DNA of 64,000 bases from positions 2,752,605 through 2,816,604 of the forward strand of contig HG738136.1 in NCBI GenBank assembly GCA_000499405.2. Reading direction: 5' to 3'. A program made the position numbers and the translations under genes. The stretch comes from Onchocerca volvulus. Taxonomy: Eukaryota > Nematoda > Chromadorea > Rhabditida > Onchocercidae. Shown here one piece after another: positions 52,820-64,000 of this stretch (positions within the stretch are counted from its first letter, which is position 1; the number at the start of each line of letters is the position of its first letter). A model generated the notes under the pieces. That model was given only the letters and a program-made list of their open reading frames with translations, was not told the DNA's origin and ran no database searches.

Positions 52820-54274
52820 CTAAAATTGATTTTGTAGTAATCTTTTCCATGTAATAGTTGTTGCCAAAATTACTAGATGCACATGTTCCAGTTCCCTTTT
52901 CAGCTCATCAATTTGCGCCCGTAATGCATCATTCTCCTGCTCAAGAGCAGCCATACGTGTACGATTTTTTGTTTCTTTAGCACGACGAGCTTGACGTGAT
53001 CGTCGAGCCGCATTATTATTGCGAATTCGCCGTAATTCTTTCTGTTCAAACTGCAAAAAATAGTTAAAGTTGATGAACCGAGTTTTCAAATACTTATTGA
53101 CCTATCAAATCTTCATATATTCCAGAAATTGTTTATACTTGTTTTATATTTATGAGGCTCATCTAAGTATTTGGAATACACCATATTGCGTCATTTTCTT
53201 GTTTATATAACTTATTTGAATAGCTCATTCAATTTTTTTCGAGTATTTGCAAAATATTCGAGACTAATAACTTTAACAGTCATTTTACAAAAAGATAAAG
53301 TTAAGAATTAAGAAAAAATGTTGATTCTTACAAGGAATTTTTCAAAAGATAAGTGTCATGCTACTCATATCGTTAAGTAGGATTATCAATAATTTGAAAT
53401 ATATTTATTCATGTTCCAAAAGTGTGTGAATTTCAAAAAATGCCAAATTTAATTATTTGAATTCTGTTAGATTTATCATGAATTAAATATCTTTTTTTCT
53501 TCTTAGCATGATACAACAATGAAACACTTTGAAAAATATTTGAAAAAAATTTAAATAGAAATTCGATAGTACAAGTATTTAGTTGCTGTAGAAGATTCCT
53601 ATTTATGCAATGTATGCAATTTTAAGATAAATTGAAATTTGATAAAACTTACTGTCATAAAATCGATTTTTTTGACTTTTTCTTCTTCGTTTTTATTACT
53701 ACCAATTGCTGGATCACTGAAACGATCAACAGATATTTCAAAAATAATAGAAGCATGATTAAGAAATTTTTTTTATTTGAAAAAAATGAAAAATTCTTTC
53801 TTTTTTTATTCTTTAATTAAAATTTCACAAAATTTCTTTCTTAATTTAAAATCATAAAAATTGAAGTTATGTAACGCATTGCATGAAAACAATTAGTTTT
53901 CATTAATTAGTTTTCCAATTTTATTCATTTTCTTAAATGTAATGTTCAAAATTTTCCGATGTTTGAAGTATTTTCATAAACTTTAATTCTTAACGAATAG
54001 AAAAAAAATTGATCGGAGTCAACTGTTGCATGAAAGCATTAATTACATTTTTATAAATTTATTTCTGATGTGATGCGACTTTTTCATTCGTCAGTTTTTT
54101 TTTGGAAAAATAGTTCAAAAATAGATATTTTACTTGCCTGAAATCCGAAATTTTGCATGATGGATGCAAGCTTCTTGATGAATTCATCATATTACTATGA
54201 AGTTGTATTTCCTCAAATTTAAGTAAAGAAAATTTCATCAATAAACTGTCAGCAATGAGAATCAGCTCACCCAT
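52820..54274 (-). CDS. bZIP transcription factor, PAR/CES-2-like, 3 exons
   Basis: Predicted nuclear DNA-binding dimer. Exons on the minus strand: 54274-54138, 53716-53653, 53050-52820; 143 aa ending in TAG. The basic region (about 71-95) reads RIRNNNAARRSRQARR, carrying the NN-AA-RSR-ARR pattern of the PAR/HLF/NFIL3/CES-2 group, and is followed by a zipper with L103, L110, L117 and V124. The distance from RSR to the first zipper Leu matches that group. Exon 2 is acidic/basic linker (NKNEEEKVKK). The first intron has a GC donor in the good context CAG|GCAAGT; the others are GT-AG. CES-2-type factors act in cell-fate and apoptosis control, ATF-8-like ones in metabolism; which orthologue this is cannot be decided. 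The protein is short, so a longer upstream isoform is possible. Confidence 0.87.
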
Positions 54275-54279
54275 CTATT

Positions 54280-54321
54280 TAACTATTTCTCAAAATTTTC
54301 ATCTAGTCCGAAATTTATATT

Positions 54322-54367
<46 letters not shown>

Positions 54368-57300
54368 AAAATTGATTTGAAGAAATGTAACGAAGGGAGA
54401 TAACCATTGTTAAAATCTGAAAAATGAAAAAAAATAAATCAATGATTCTCTTTCAAATTAACTGTAAATAATAGATATAATCTACATCGACTTCCAAAAA
54501 CTCATAATTGAATAATGATATCCATGAATTTTGAAAAAGGTACAAAAATTCAATAATGAAAATTGAATAAAAATTTCAAAATTTACCTTAAAATCTATGT
54601 TTTAATTGAAAAAAAAAAAACTTTAATCCAGCTTACATTCAGCTAAAATCGAGCTTACAAATTCTCAAAAAAAAAAAAAAAAAAAATCATACAAATTAAA
54701 TTGAATCAAAATTCAAACAGAATTTGAAAATAATCAAATATGAAATTTAGAATTATTTGTGATTAAGAAGAGAAAAAGTCCAGAAGAGAATGAAAAAGAA
54801 TCTCGCGAAGTTGTTTAGTCAGGAAGAATAATTCAGCATTGAATTTGAATTAACGGTACGGAAGGATATGACGCCATAAGAAAGATATGAATGCTACCGA
54901 CCGACCTTCTTGTCATCAAAAAGCTTACGATTGACCCAATCGTTCTTACGTAACAGGTTGCGAACTACTAACGGCGAATAATATTCCTCGATAAAGCATC
55001 GTATTACTCTATCGATGATTGCACCATCAAAAACGAACGAGACCTATCTTGATAGTTCACAATCATCCATCTCTCTCTCTCTTCTCTCTTCTCCTTCACT
55101 CTCTCCTGAATTTTTTAGATGCTATGTGTCACTTAATAATTACATTAATTACCTTCATGAAACATAAATTTCGAATTTCAAAACTTTCAAAATCATACAT
55201 TCCAGAATACTCTTGCGATTATTACAAACTGTTTGCATAGATATAAGAAAGTATCAAAATCGAACATCACTTCTGTCTGTTATCGTTATTTAAAGTATTC
55301 ATTTTTCCTGAAAAAAAAAAAAAAAAAAAAAAAAAGAAAAATAATTCCATGATTATCTAACAGTTTACATCGGAAAAACAGCCACAATTTAAAAATGATG
55401 ATTTCATAAGAATTTTTTCCATTTTCCAATTTTTCAACTTTTATAATTTTTAATCTAATTAAATATTTTTTTTTGAATATCCAAAAATTACCTTAAATAA
55501 TATATTTTAGATACTTAAAATTATAAAAAAACTGTAAATCTTCACGACGTGGCGGGTGAACAGGCAAAATTTATTGAAATGAAAAATATTATTTTTTAGA
55601 AGATAGTAGAAAATCTAGCTAATAAAATAAAATATTTTTTTAGCTAGATTTCTTAAAACAAAATAACTGCTCTTTAATAGAACCTCAAATTTAAATCCAA
55701 AGAATTTTGTTTAATTCAAAAACAATCAAGCTTTGTAATTAGGTGAAAAATTGAAAATTTAATATGTCTAATTAATTCTTAATTCTAATACGACTTTTAA
55801 ATCGAAAAAAAAAAAAAAAAACAATCCCTGTTGAGATGGACCAATAGTTTTTTGACATGAAATGAAAAAATCTGGAAAATATTTTGTAAAGCATGGCAAA
55901 AATCGTTTAAAAACTTGATATATGAGCTTCATATCACAATTTTCAATCCTTTAAAATATATGCAGAATAATGAGAGAGTTCTTTTTGTTTTCAAAAAAAA
56001 AAAAAATGATCTAAACCAACTAATTAATTTCTTTAATTGACAATGAGTATGTCTAAATGTTTATAAAATAGAAAAACAAAATAATTGTATTTAAATGGAA
56101 TATATAAGCATCAAAATGTTTCCATTTCACTGAAAAATCCAATTAGTGCTAAAAAAAACCAATTGTATATTTCTTCAATTTTTGACATTATTTTAATATT
56201 TCTGTAAAATATTTGCAAAATCCTGATAATATTATTTAGAAACAGCAATGATTTTAAAATAATATCATCAGAATATCAGAATATCTCCAAATGCTATACA
56301 GAAATATCGAATTAGCATAAAAAATCAACGTGTTTTTTAAAATAATATCACTAAAAAGTTAGGAAATATTTTATGAAAATACGAAAGTAACATTAAAAAT
56401 ATTTTATTTTTCTGTTAACTTTTCTTCAATTTGACACAAAATGCTAATATATCAGTGTTCTTGATAATACTAACACGAAAAAAAAAAAATTCTTCAACAA
56501 CAGGTGAATCATTCAAACTAATAAAGTTAACAATTCAACAGCATTACCATATATTTGGACTAAAATAACAATAAATTTAATAAAATAAGGTGATTTGAAT
56601 GTTTGAAAAAGAATGATCGAACCAATGAATTATCTTCGAAGATTATTCAAAGATGAATCAATAAATCAAATTCATTTAAAATAAGAAATTGCTATGAATA
56701 ACAATCACCATCGAATTATCGTATATTTCTTTAAAAAAATATCGAGATTTTATTATATAAAAAATGCAATAAAGAAGAAGAAGAAGAAGCAGGAATTGCA
56801 TTTTATTATAATCACGAATTCTTGTCATTCCATGATTTCGCGAAAAAGGATTTCCTTCATGGGATTGGAGTTTTCATAAAAACATAGCATTAATTGCGCG
56901 CACCACTTTTTCTAAAATCTGTAAACTGTTTACTTCCTAATGTTTTTTCGGTATTTTTATTTTCTTAATTTTCATGGGATCGAGGGGTGATGTCAGTTTC
57001 AAGATAAATTGTTGAGGACTATGTTGTTGTCCACAAAAATAAAAGAAGCATTGTGAAATGCAAGTGCAGTAAAATGTAATTGAATGAAATTTAAAAATTA
57101 CTCAAAACAAAAATATCTTATGAAGTTTTATTCATATCTTTTTTTAAGCATTCTTTTTGCTTTGTCAAGTTTTCGGTTCTAATTAAATTGAAATTTTCTC
57201 TGTTTTATTGGCAGTTTTCTATTTACATATGAACCAAGATTTTTATTTATGTTTAAATTTGAATGCATTTACTTTTTCTTATCTTTTATTTTAAGTTGAG

Positions 57301-57660
57301 ACAATTTTGATTCGAATTGAAGTTTTTTGTCCTAACTTTCTGTTTAATATTTATTGATTCTTGATTTAATATAAAATCGAACTCCTATTTGAGTTGCTGT
57401 CGAAATCCAAATTGGTTTTCCTTTATGAATTTGGATTATGTTTTTATTTAAATCTAATTTACAATAAATTCCTTGAAGTTAATAACAAATCTTCTATAGT
57501 TCATAGTTGTGGATTACGGGATTTCGATTTTTCAAGATTATATGCATAAATCGCCTTCATTCCTGTGCATTAAGCGGGGAAACTGCGACTTTTCTCGGGA
57601 CTTCCGAAGAAGCTTGGAGAATTCACCTTATTATCAGTGTATGACTGAAAATTAGTTTCA
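54280..57660. other. Divergent intergenic region between the bZIP and ENT genes
   Basis: The two genes are transcribed away from each other, so both promoters should lie here. It holds a poly-A run of about 36 at 54328, others near 54668, 55311 and 55806, a CT-rich microsatellite near 55070, and a less AT-rich patch at about 54840-55030 with TTACGTAA. No gene was recognised. Confidence 0.45.
54946..54953. promoter_or_regulatory. Candidate PAR/CES-2-type bZIP binding site TTACGTAA
   Basis: The palindrome TTACGTAA is the core recognised by PAR, NFIL3 and CES-2 factors. It lies about 670 bases upstream of the start of the bZIP gene, in the less AT-rich patch. In DNA of this composition the 8-mer is expected a few times per window by chance (another occurs near 26810), so this is only suggestive. 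Confidence 0.25.
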
Positions 57661-57672
57661 AGAAGAGTAATA

Positions 57673-60600
57673 ATGAATACATGTCGGATGCTTATATTTT
57701 CCGCATTCGTGTTTATTTCAACGACAAGTTTATTACCGTGGAATTTATTTATGAATGCACATGAGGTATGTCAGTATTATCAGTTGCAAATGATATGAAA
57801 AAATTATTGGTAAAAAGCAAAACATTTGCTGGGATCTCCGGACAATTCGAAACATTTGTATGTCGATTATGATCAGATATTTTGGATTGAACCAATGATT
57901 TAATTATTGAGTGCATTAAATTTAAATGTTAAGAGACTCTCAATCAAAAAAAGAAAGCGTAATGTTTGAGCTGTTCTTTTCTTCCTTTTCACCAGAAAAA
58001 AATGTTCCTTTTCAGTATTATCACTATAAGCTACGCAATGTTACCGATAATGGAAGTTTAAGTGATGAAAAAGATGGTGATACTGAACTACAGCGTTCCT
58101 ATGAAGGCTATATTACGCTTACAGGTGGTGTTTCATGCGCTTTTGGTTCGGTAATAAATTTGTTGGCAACAAAACGGTAAGATTTTTGGATTTCTAACAA
58201 TATTTTTAAAGGAAACTTGAATCTTTAAATTTCAGGTCGAATCGAACTTTGTTCGATGTTAGCAATCGTTTGGAAAAAAACTTTGGGAAGTATAGAAAAT
58301 TAGGCTTATTAAAAGTCAGCATTTGCCAATGTAATTTCTGGCCTTATATGATCAAGATTCTCGCTGTGAATGTCAGCAGTATGAAATCCTAGCCAACGGT
58401 GTATTAGTGCATTAGCTTAAACACTAATTTCAAATTACCTAATCTTAGTTCGTAAACATGTGATCTTGCTATATTTAAAAACTCCGAAAATATATCAGTT
58501 ATGCGCGCTATACTATCCTTTCCATTTTGTTGAAATATTCAAATCCTATTTAATAACAAATCCTTCTCTATTTCCCATCAAAAATAATTTTTTTTAATAT
58601 ATATATATGCATTTTTCCTTTTTTTCTTTTTCATATTGGGATATTCATGGCGAATTCGAGCAGGTCATATGATCGTATTATTGGCACTTTTTCCTACCCT
58701 TTTATTGACATATATTGATACTGATGCATGTAAGTTTCTCAGTAATTTCTTTCGTAAGTATAATTTTGACATCCGTTTGAATTTATTTTAAGTAATTGAT
58801 TTGTTGGACAGTGTAATTATATTAGTATTTTTTATAGTCCAATTAGCTTTCTTCGATATTTCGATGTTACTCGCTTCATTAGCCAGTTTTGGTTCTATTG
58901 GTTTAATTGCTTGCGGTCTTTTGGGATTTTCAGCGAAGTTTCCGTCTGAAAATGTAATTTTATTTTTTTCTTTGAAATTCAGAGATATATTGACCCGGAT
59001 TTTTAAGTAATTTTAAATTTTCGAAATTCATCACCCTCATATTCTCAAAAATTTCGAACCTTCGTAGATTCCTCATTCTTCTCTGTTGTTAAGATCTTTT
59101 TCCGAATATTCGGAATGGTTAACTAGCTTATTGTTATTATCATGTTGATGAGAGAAATTGTGGAGTGCTTTATTGCTTAAGTTCATATTTTCAAGTGTTT
59201 TATGTTTTTATTGCAGGTACAAGCAGTAATGATTGGTCAATCAGTGGCTGAAATTTTGAGTTCGATGTTGAGCATTATTTGCCAAAGTTTAGCAACTAAT
59301 GCCCTTATGAATGGTTGTTTATTTTTTGTAATTGCCCTCATTTGGAGTATTTTGAGTATTTTTTTTTACGAACTATTGATTCGATCAAAAGAAACGGAAT
59401 CAATACTTGTCGAGGAAGGCATCCAGATTGATCAGTCGTCCAATCAACGGCTTCTTGGTATTTTTTCGTTGGCTTGCATAGTGTTCTCTTCACGTTTAAA
59501 TAGAACTCTTTCATTTAATCTGTTTCTACATATTTCATTTCTTGAGTACTTTATATATTAATATGGATAAGAATAAAATTTTCCCATACTTAACCTACAA
59601 ATATAGATGGAAAAAAATTTTAATTTAAAATATATAAATACGCATATTAGAATAATATGAGGATTTGTTGCCTTAGATAGTAATACTGTCGTCATCAAAG
59701 AGCGAGATATTTTTAATTTTAGCTTAACATCAAATTTTACATGTTTAGATAATCTTGACAATAGTTTCGAAACTGATGAATCTCCACTTCATTTGCAGTC
59801 GGTTGAAGCTCATTCGTTGTGGAATGATGCAAAACAAGTATGGAAAAAAGTAATCATTGCAAGATTAGATCTGTATTTTTATAGTTTCTTCTCCTTTTCT
59901 AGGCAAATAAAAAAAATAAAATGTCAAAAAATTTATTTTACCGATTGTCTTTGCTATCGGTTATAGTGTTAAAGAGGATGTTTCGGAACAAAGAAAAGCA
60001 AAGATGAATTTCAAATATCTCTTTCATAAAGAAGATTTGGCATTCTTCCTGTCGATTCTTCCATCTCTTTCTCCACTTGTATTTAAACTTCATGAATCAC
60101 TAGTAATTGTAGGTATTGCTATTTTATCAGAACTATTTACTGAAGTAATGTCATTCCTTTTAGACTAAAACAGAATTGGCTGCTGGTTTTGTCGTTTCTT
60201 TCGGTACTATGACAGCTTTTCCAGCAGTATCATCTCTGGTTCAAACAACTGCCAAAAATATGATCTGGAAAAGTGAGCATATTCATATCAGTTAACTTCT
60301 GCAAATCTCGTCTCAAGAAAACATAAGTGACGATTGATTTTTTTTTTTGTTTTTTTTTGGCTATATATCCATCTACATTATCATTTTTTGAACTCAAAAA
60401 TTGTAAAGATTGGAATTAGGGATTCGCTATTTGGACTGAAGAGGAAGAAATCACCATGCGACGACGATTTGAAGCATTTATGTGTATATATTTGCATAAA
60501 TGTGTTTGAATGATCTCAATTACAGTCAGCAAAATGGAAAAATTGTGATTTTATTAATCGAAAGTCATATTTTCATTATAGGATAAACATTGATTCGAAA

Positions 60601-63108
60601 TCTATTAATTATAAGATGAATTAAATATAATTTAATCGAGCGATGTAGCTAAGTCATTACAGCAAATGTATACGTCGTAATATGCACTGAAAAGATTAGC
60701 TGCCGCAGTATTCGCAACAGTGCGTTGATAACAGAAAAAGTAATTGAATGAACCGATTCAAATTTTATATGGACTTAAAGAAGTGGCGAATATCAGTGGA
60801 AAAATACTTAATGAGAAAGTGATGTAGTTACGGATATCGATAGTTGTTACTAGTTTGTTCTTCCGAAATCTCCTATTTAAACCGTCTTTTGCAGATTATT
60901 TTTCATCTCTTGCATGCTTCTTATTGTTCAGTTGTGGTGATGCATTGGGTCGTTTATTTGTGAATTTTGTTGAGCTGGTAAGTTATCAAATTTAGCTACA
61001 GTTGAATTAGCTGGTAAATGGAAATAAATGAACGAAACGCTTAACATCAGATTTTCATTTTAAGATGTTTATATTGGCCACTTTGGTATGCTTCTTCTAG
61101 AATATACGCCGAGATAAAGTAGCCAAGTAGTTTCGATATGCTGATAAGTTATTTTTTATAAGTTTTAATCATTAAAATTATTAAGTTAGTCGATAAATAG
61201 ATCCACTAGTAGAATTGACAAATTTATTTCGTTTAATTTATCAGTATAATCTATAGTTAAATCTTAATTTGGCGAAGAAAGTACAAAATTTAGAACTCAG
61301 AAATATTTTGGAAAATACACCTCATGTTTTCTAGTAGTAGCACTATTTAGATTACTGAAGAATAATTTGTTTAGGTTTCTACATTATCTAACTAGTATAA
61401 AATTCGCAATGGTTTGTTAAACCGAATATAAGACAGCATTATTCGAAATATGTTTTGAAACTTTAAGCAAATGGGACATATATTTATTACTGATTAATTT
61501 TATTTGTAACCGTTTACCAAATTTTGACTGATTTCAATGGACCAATTCCGCTGACTTGGCGAGCGACAACTGTAGTATAATTTTAAAATAATTAAATGAT
61601 TTTATGGCATTCCGTATATGGCTATGATTCCCATACAATTTTATTTTCCATAATAGTAAGGTAGATTGTTTTATGGAACACAAAACAATCCTGTATTCTC
61701 AGTTTTTTGTAATTATTGTTAATTACTACAGTTGTCGTTCGCCAAGTCAGCTGAACTAGTCCATTGAAATCAGCCCATATTTGGTGAACGGTTACAAATA
61801 AAATCAATCAGTAATGAATATATGTCCCATTTACTTAAAATCTCAAAACATATTTCGAATAATGCTATCTCACATTCTGTTTAACAAACCATTGCGAATT
61901 TTATACTAGTTAGATAATGTAAAAAACAGTTTATTCAATTATCTAAATAGTTGGTAGTGTTTTTACTAGAAGACATGAGGTTTATCTTCCAAAATAAAAA
62001 AAAAAAAATTGCTAATTTCAGAGCGGAAAAGTTTTGATAATGTTGTCATTTCTTCGACTGCTAGCTGTACCTGTGTTTTTTTTCTGCAATATTAATCCAC
62101 GTTATCATTCTGTTACGTTATTTCGCAGTGATGAAATTTTTATTTTAACAATGGTATTGTTTTCCATTTCAAATGGTTTTCTGTTTACGACAACAACTAT
62201 TAATGCGACACGGTAAATTTTTTTTCTTTTTGAAAAGCTAAATCTAACCTTGTTCGTTTTGTATTCTGTATACGTATATATATGGTAGCATTTACAGATG
62301 TTTGTATATATGTACATGTGTGTCAAATAATTGATGTAACATAAATTTTGAAAAAAGGAAAAAAATCCACCTGAAGTCCATTCATCCCGGATTATATCAT
62401 GGTTTTTTTTAATTATATCATGGTTTTCCCTGACAGAATCCAACAACAGATTTTACTATAATGTTATAATGTCAACATTGGATGAGTCAACGGAAAGTTC
62501 GAAAGCTTCAAATAATCCGGAAAGATTTATTAGGTGACGGAGCTTAGCCTGACTGAAGCCACCGTTAATCTTATGAGTGTTTGAGCAAGATTTGAATCGT
62601 TTTTATTGTCAACTCTTTTTGATAAACTAATTTATTACCCATATATTATCAAGGTTAATTGCGAAATACTAGAAGGACATTGATAGTGCATTAGTGTTGG
62701 AATTCTCGTTCCATTAAATGATTACTTTCAGCTATTAATAATCAGTCTACCATACATGCAATAGTATTCTGATTGTTTCTGTATTGACCATTTTTTATTT
62801 TATCATCTCTAGATAAATTAGTGTTATTTCATTTATCATGGCAATCTTTCGATGAAGAATGATTTCAGTTCTATTCAGTTTTCTGGAATTAATTGTATTT
62901 CGTCATTTAAGCCTTTCGTAACAGCACAATTAAATATTTTAATGTTGAGGAAAAACCTCACTTTTTCGATGAATTTATTTTCCTGTCATTTTGCAGCAGA
63001 GTACGTGCAGAGCTACGTGAATTAGCCGGGAGCATATTTGGATTCATGGCAGTAATTTCAACAGTTTTTGGCTCGCTTACTGGTTTATTACTTGTTAAGG
63101 TCATGTGA
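57673..63108 (+). CDS. Equilibrative nucleoside transporter (ENT, SLC29), about 11 exons
   Basis: Facilitative nucleoside carrier of the plasma or an organelle membrane. Exons: 57673-57765, 58016-58176, 58236-58330, 58664-58729, 58838-58953, 59217-59457, 59749-59849, 60164-60272, 60895-60977, 62022-62212, 62997-63108; about 455 aa, the usual ENT length. Family marks: TTSLLPWNLFMNAHEYYHYKLRN at the first helix and loop (residues about 17-39), the helix with VMIGQSVAEILSSM (about 181), a hydrophilic loop 6-7 (about 255-290, acidic, ending WNDAKQVWKK), FGTMTAFPAVSS (about 302), CFLLFSCGDALGRLF, and C-terminal RVRAELRELAGSIFGFM. Exon 3 is the least certain: its product looks unlike the family. 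A further open cassette near 60003-60105 is phase-neutral and left out, because exons 7 and 8 join directly into a good ENT sequence. Paralogue identity is not resolved. Confidence 0.88.
61301..61995. repeat. Large inverted repeat in an ENT intron (foldback/MITE)
   Basis: Left arm about 61301-61582 and right arm about 61721-61995 are reverse complements with moderate divergence; the spacer is about 140 bases. Shared blocks include ACCTCATGT(T/C)TTCTAGTA, ATTATCTAACTAGTATAAAA and TTCGCAATGGTTTGTTAAAC near the arm centres. It fills most of the intron between exons at 60977 and 62022. No transposase is encoded. A MITE or foldback element is the likely origin. Confidence 0.8.
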
Positions 63109-63111
63109 AAA

Positions 63112-63470
63112 AATAAAAATTTCGTGGAATTATCGTAATCCTGGTTAGGTTTTTTTTTTCTTTCTAAAGTTTCCGAATAAAAAGAATTCTACGATGAATG
63201 TCAATACATTTCCAATAATGACAAAAAGATGAGAAATCTCATAGATGTTACTTCTGCATAGAAAAATGATATGAAACCAATGTAGCTTACAACTCACTAA
63301 TTGAAGCCTCATTTGGTAGTATAAGTAAACTTTTTACTATAATATATAGTTTTGAATGGAAGAAACATTCAACAAATAAAAGAAAACATTTTGATTAACA
63401 CTATCGTTCAATACAGCATGTATTATATGCTATTTATATTGTTTTGAAAAGTAAACTCTTCGGTCTCGTT
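63112..63470. other. 3' flank of the ENT gene
   Basis: AATAAA motifs occur at 63112 and 63176 and may serve as polyadenylation signals. No further gene is seen before the repeat cluster. Confidence 0.35.
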
Positions 63471-63475
63471 GGTAC

Positions 63476-63950
63476 TTGACCTCGTCCGATCTGTCAAGTT
63501 AAGCAATTTTTTGGGGCTTGTAGGCACATATTTTGTTCTCGAGAATTATCGCAATAGTAATCAAGTTATTGTTGAATGCACGACAAACATATAGGAATGA
63601 AGCGAGACACATTCGCCGGTTTAATTACCCAAGTTTACCCAAGTTTGAGGTAATTGAATGTTTCGGCCCAGAGTTTCGGCTGCTGTGGCTTGAAGTAAAA
63701 TTTTGGAACGTCCTGCATTAGCGGGACAACAAACGTCCGAAGAGTAAACGGTGCAAGGATGAGAGTTTTCGACATTGATGAAAATTTTGTGATTTCATGT
63801 TCAATTATAACTACAATCACACCGTCCGATCTGTCAAGTTGAATAGTTTTTTGGGCCTGTTAGTGTTTGACTCTAAGATAGCTTGGAAATTCCTCGAGTT
63901 ATAGGCACATATTTTGTTCTCGAGAATTATCGCAATAGTAATCAAGTGGA
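63476..63950 (-). repeat. Second locus of the interspersed repeat family, inverted relative to 6.6 kb
   Basis: On the minus strand about 63840-63655 matches the 6612-6830 unit closely (blocks ending in the 15-base CACACCGTCCGATCT on the plus strand). The plus-strand phrase CCGATCTGTCAAGTT recurs at 63487 and 63825, and GCACATATTTTGTTCTCGAG at 63523 and 63905, giving a tandem unit of about 340-385 bases. The ends run into the terminal hairpin. Confidence 0.75.
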
Positions 63951-64000
63951 CGTTGTACATCGTGGTGCGCACTAGGCTCCGCACCACGATGTACAACGTC
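63949..64000. repeat. Perfect 21-bp inverted repeat (hairpin) at the window end
   Basis: GACGTTGTACATCGTGGTGC plus G at 63949-63969 is the exact reverse complement of 63980-64000, with a ten-base loop CACTAGGCTC. It follows the interspersed repeat directly. A long GC-richer perfect stem is unlikely by chance here and may be the end of a mobile element; the window edge hides its other flank. Confidence 0.8.

Noticed and set aside
53632..53820. Plus-strand open frame of 62 codons rich in Phe
   Set aside because: It overlaps bZIP exon 2 in antisense and has chance composition.

Overview
The window looks like nuclear DNA of a nematode, most likely a filarial (Onchocercidae) worm. The grounds are: very AT-rich sequence with many long A/T homopolymers, small exons split by introns ending in TTTCAG/TTTTAG, a possible spliced-leader acceptor only a few bases before a start codon, and proteins with nematode flavour (collagen prolyl 4-hydroxylase, LIV-1-type ZIP transporters, an SLC22-like carrier, a CES-2/PAR-like bZIP factor, an ENT transporter). 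The species call is an inference. Nothing bacterial (operons, ribosome binding sites, CRISPR) is present.

Layout. 0.3-4.8 kb (+): a 12-exon collagen prolyl 4-hydroxylase alpha gene with complete active-site residues but two abnormal splice donors. 6.6-7.1 kb: a tandem pair of an interspersed repeat that reappears inverted at 63.5-63.95 kb. 11.8-14.35 kb and 20.7-23.34 kb (+): two copies of an eight-exon ZIP metal transporter in a direct duplication of about 4 kb units. Between them lie a decayed BEL/Pao retrotransposon (about 16.4-17.9 kb), an LTR-like piece and a foldback element. 24.4-25.3 kb (-): a lysine-rich predicted gene of unknown function, with a decayed copy of its last exon in the first duplication unit. 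28.1-34.85 kb (-): a 10-exon SLC22-like major facilitator gene. 35-52.8 kb: a long AT-rich stretch with no credible gene; its main landmark is a Helitron-like element at 40.1-41.1 kb carrying an LTR-like insertion. 52.8-54.3 kb (-): a three-exon bZIP factor. 57.7-63.1 kb (+): an equilibrative nucleoside transporter with a large inverted repeat in one intron. The window ends in a perfect 21-bp hairpin.

The genes do not form one pathway. Three of the five clear families are membrane carriers (zinc/iron-type metals, organic ions, nucleosides), one acts in the ER on cuticle collagen, and one is a transcription factor. The most informative biology is genomic: a young tandem duplication of a ZIP gene with expansion of its histidine loop and a near-identical tail that suggests gene conversion, and a layered set of nested mobile elements. 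All exon models were built by eye from reading frame, splice-site consensus and family similarity; no alignments or transcript data were available.
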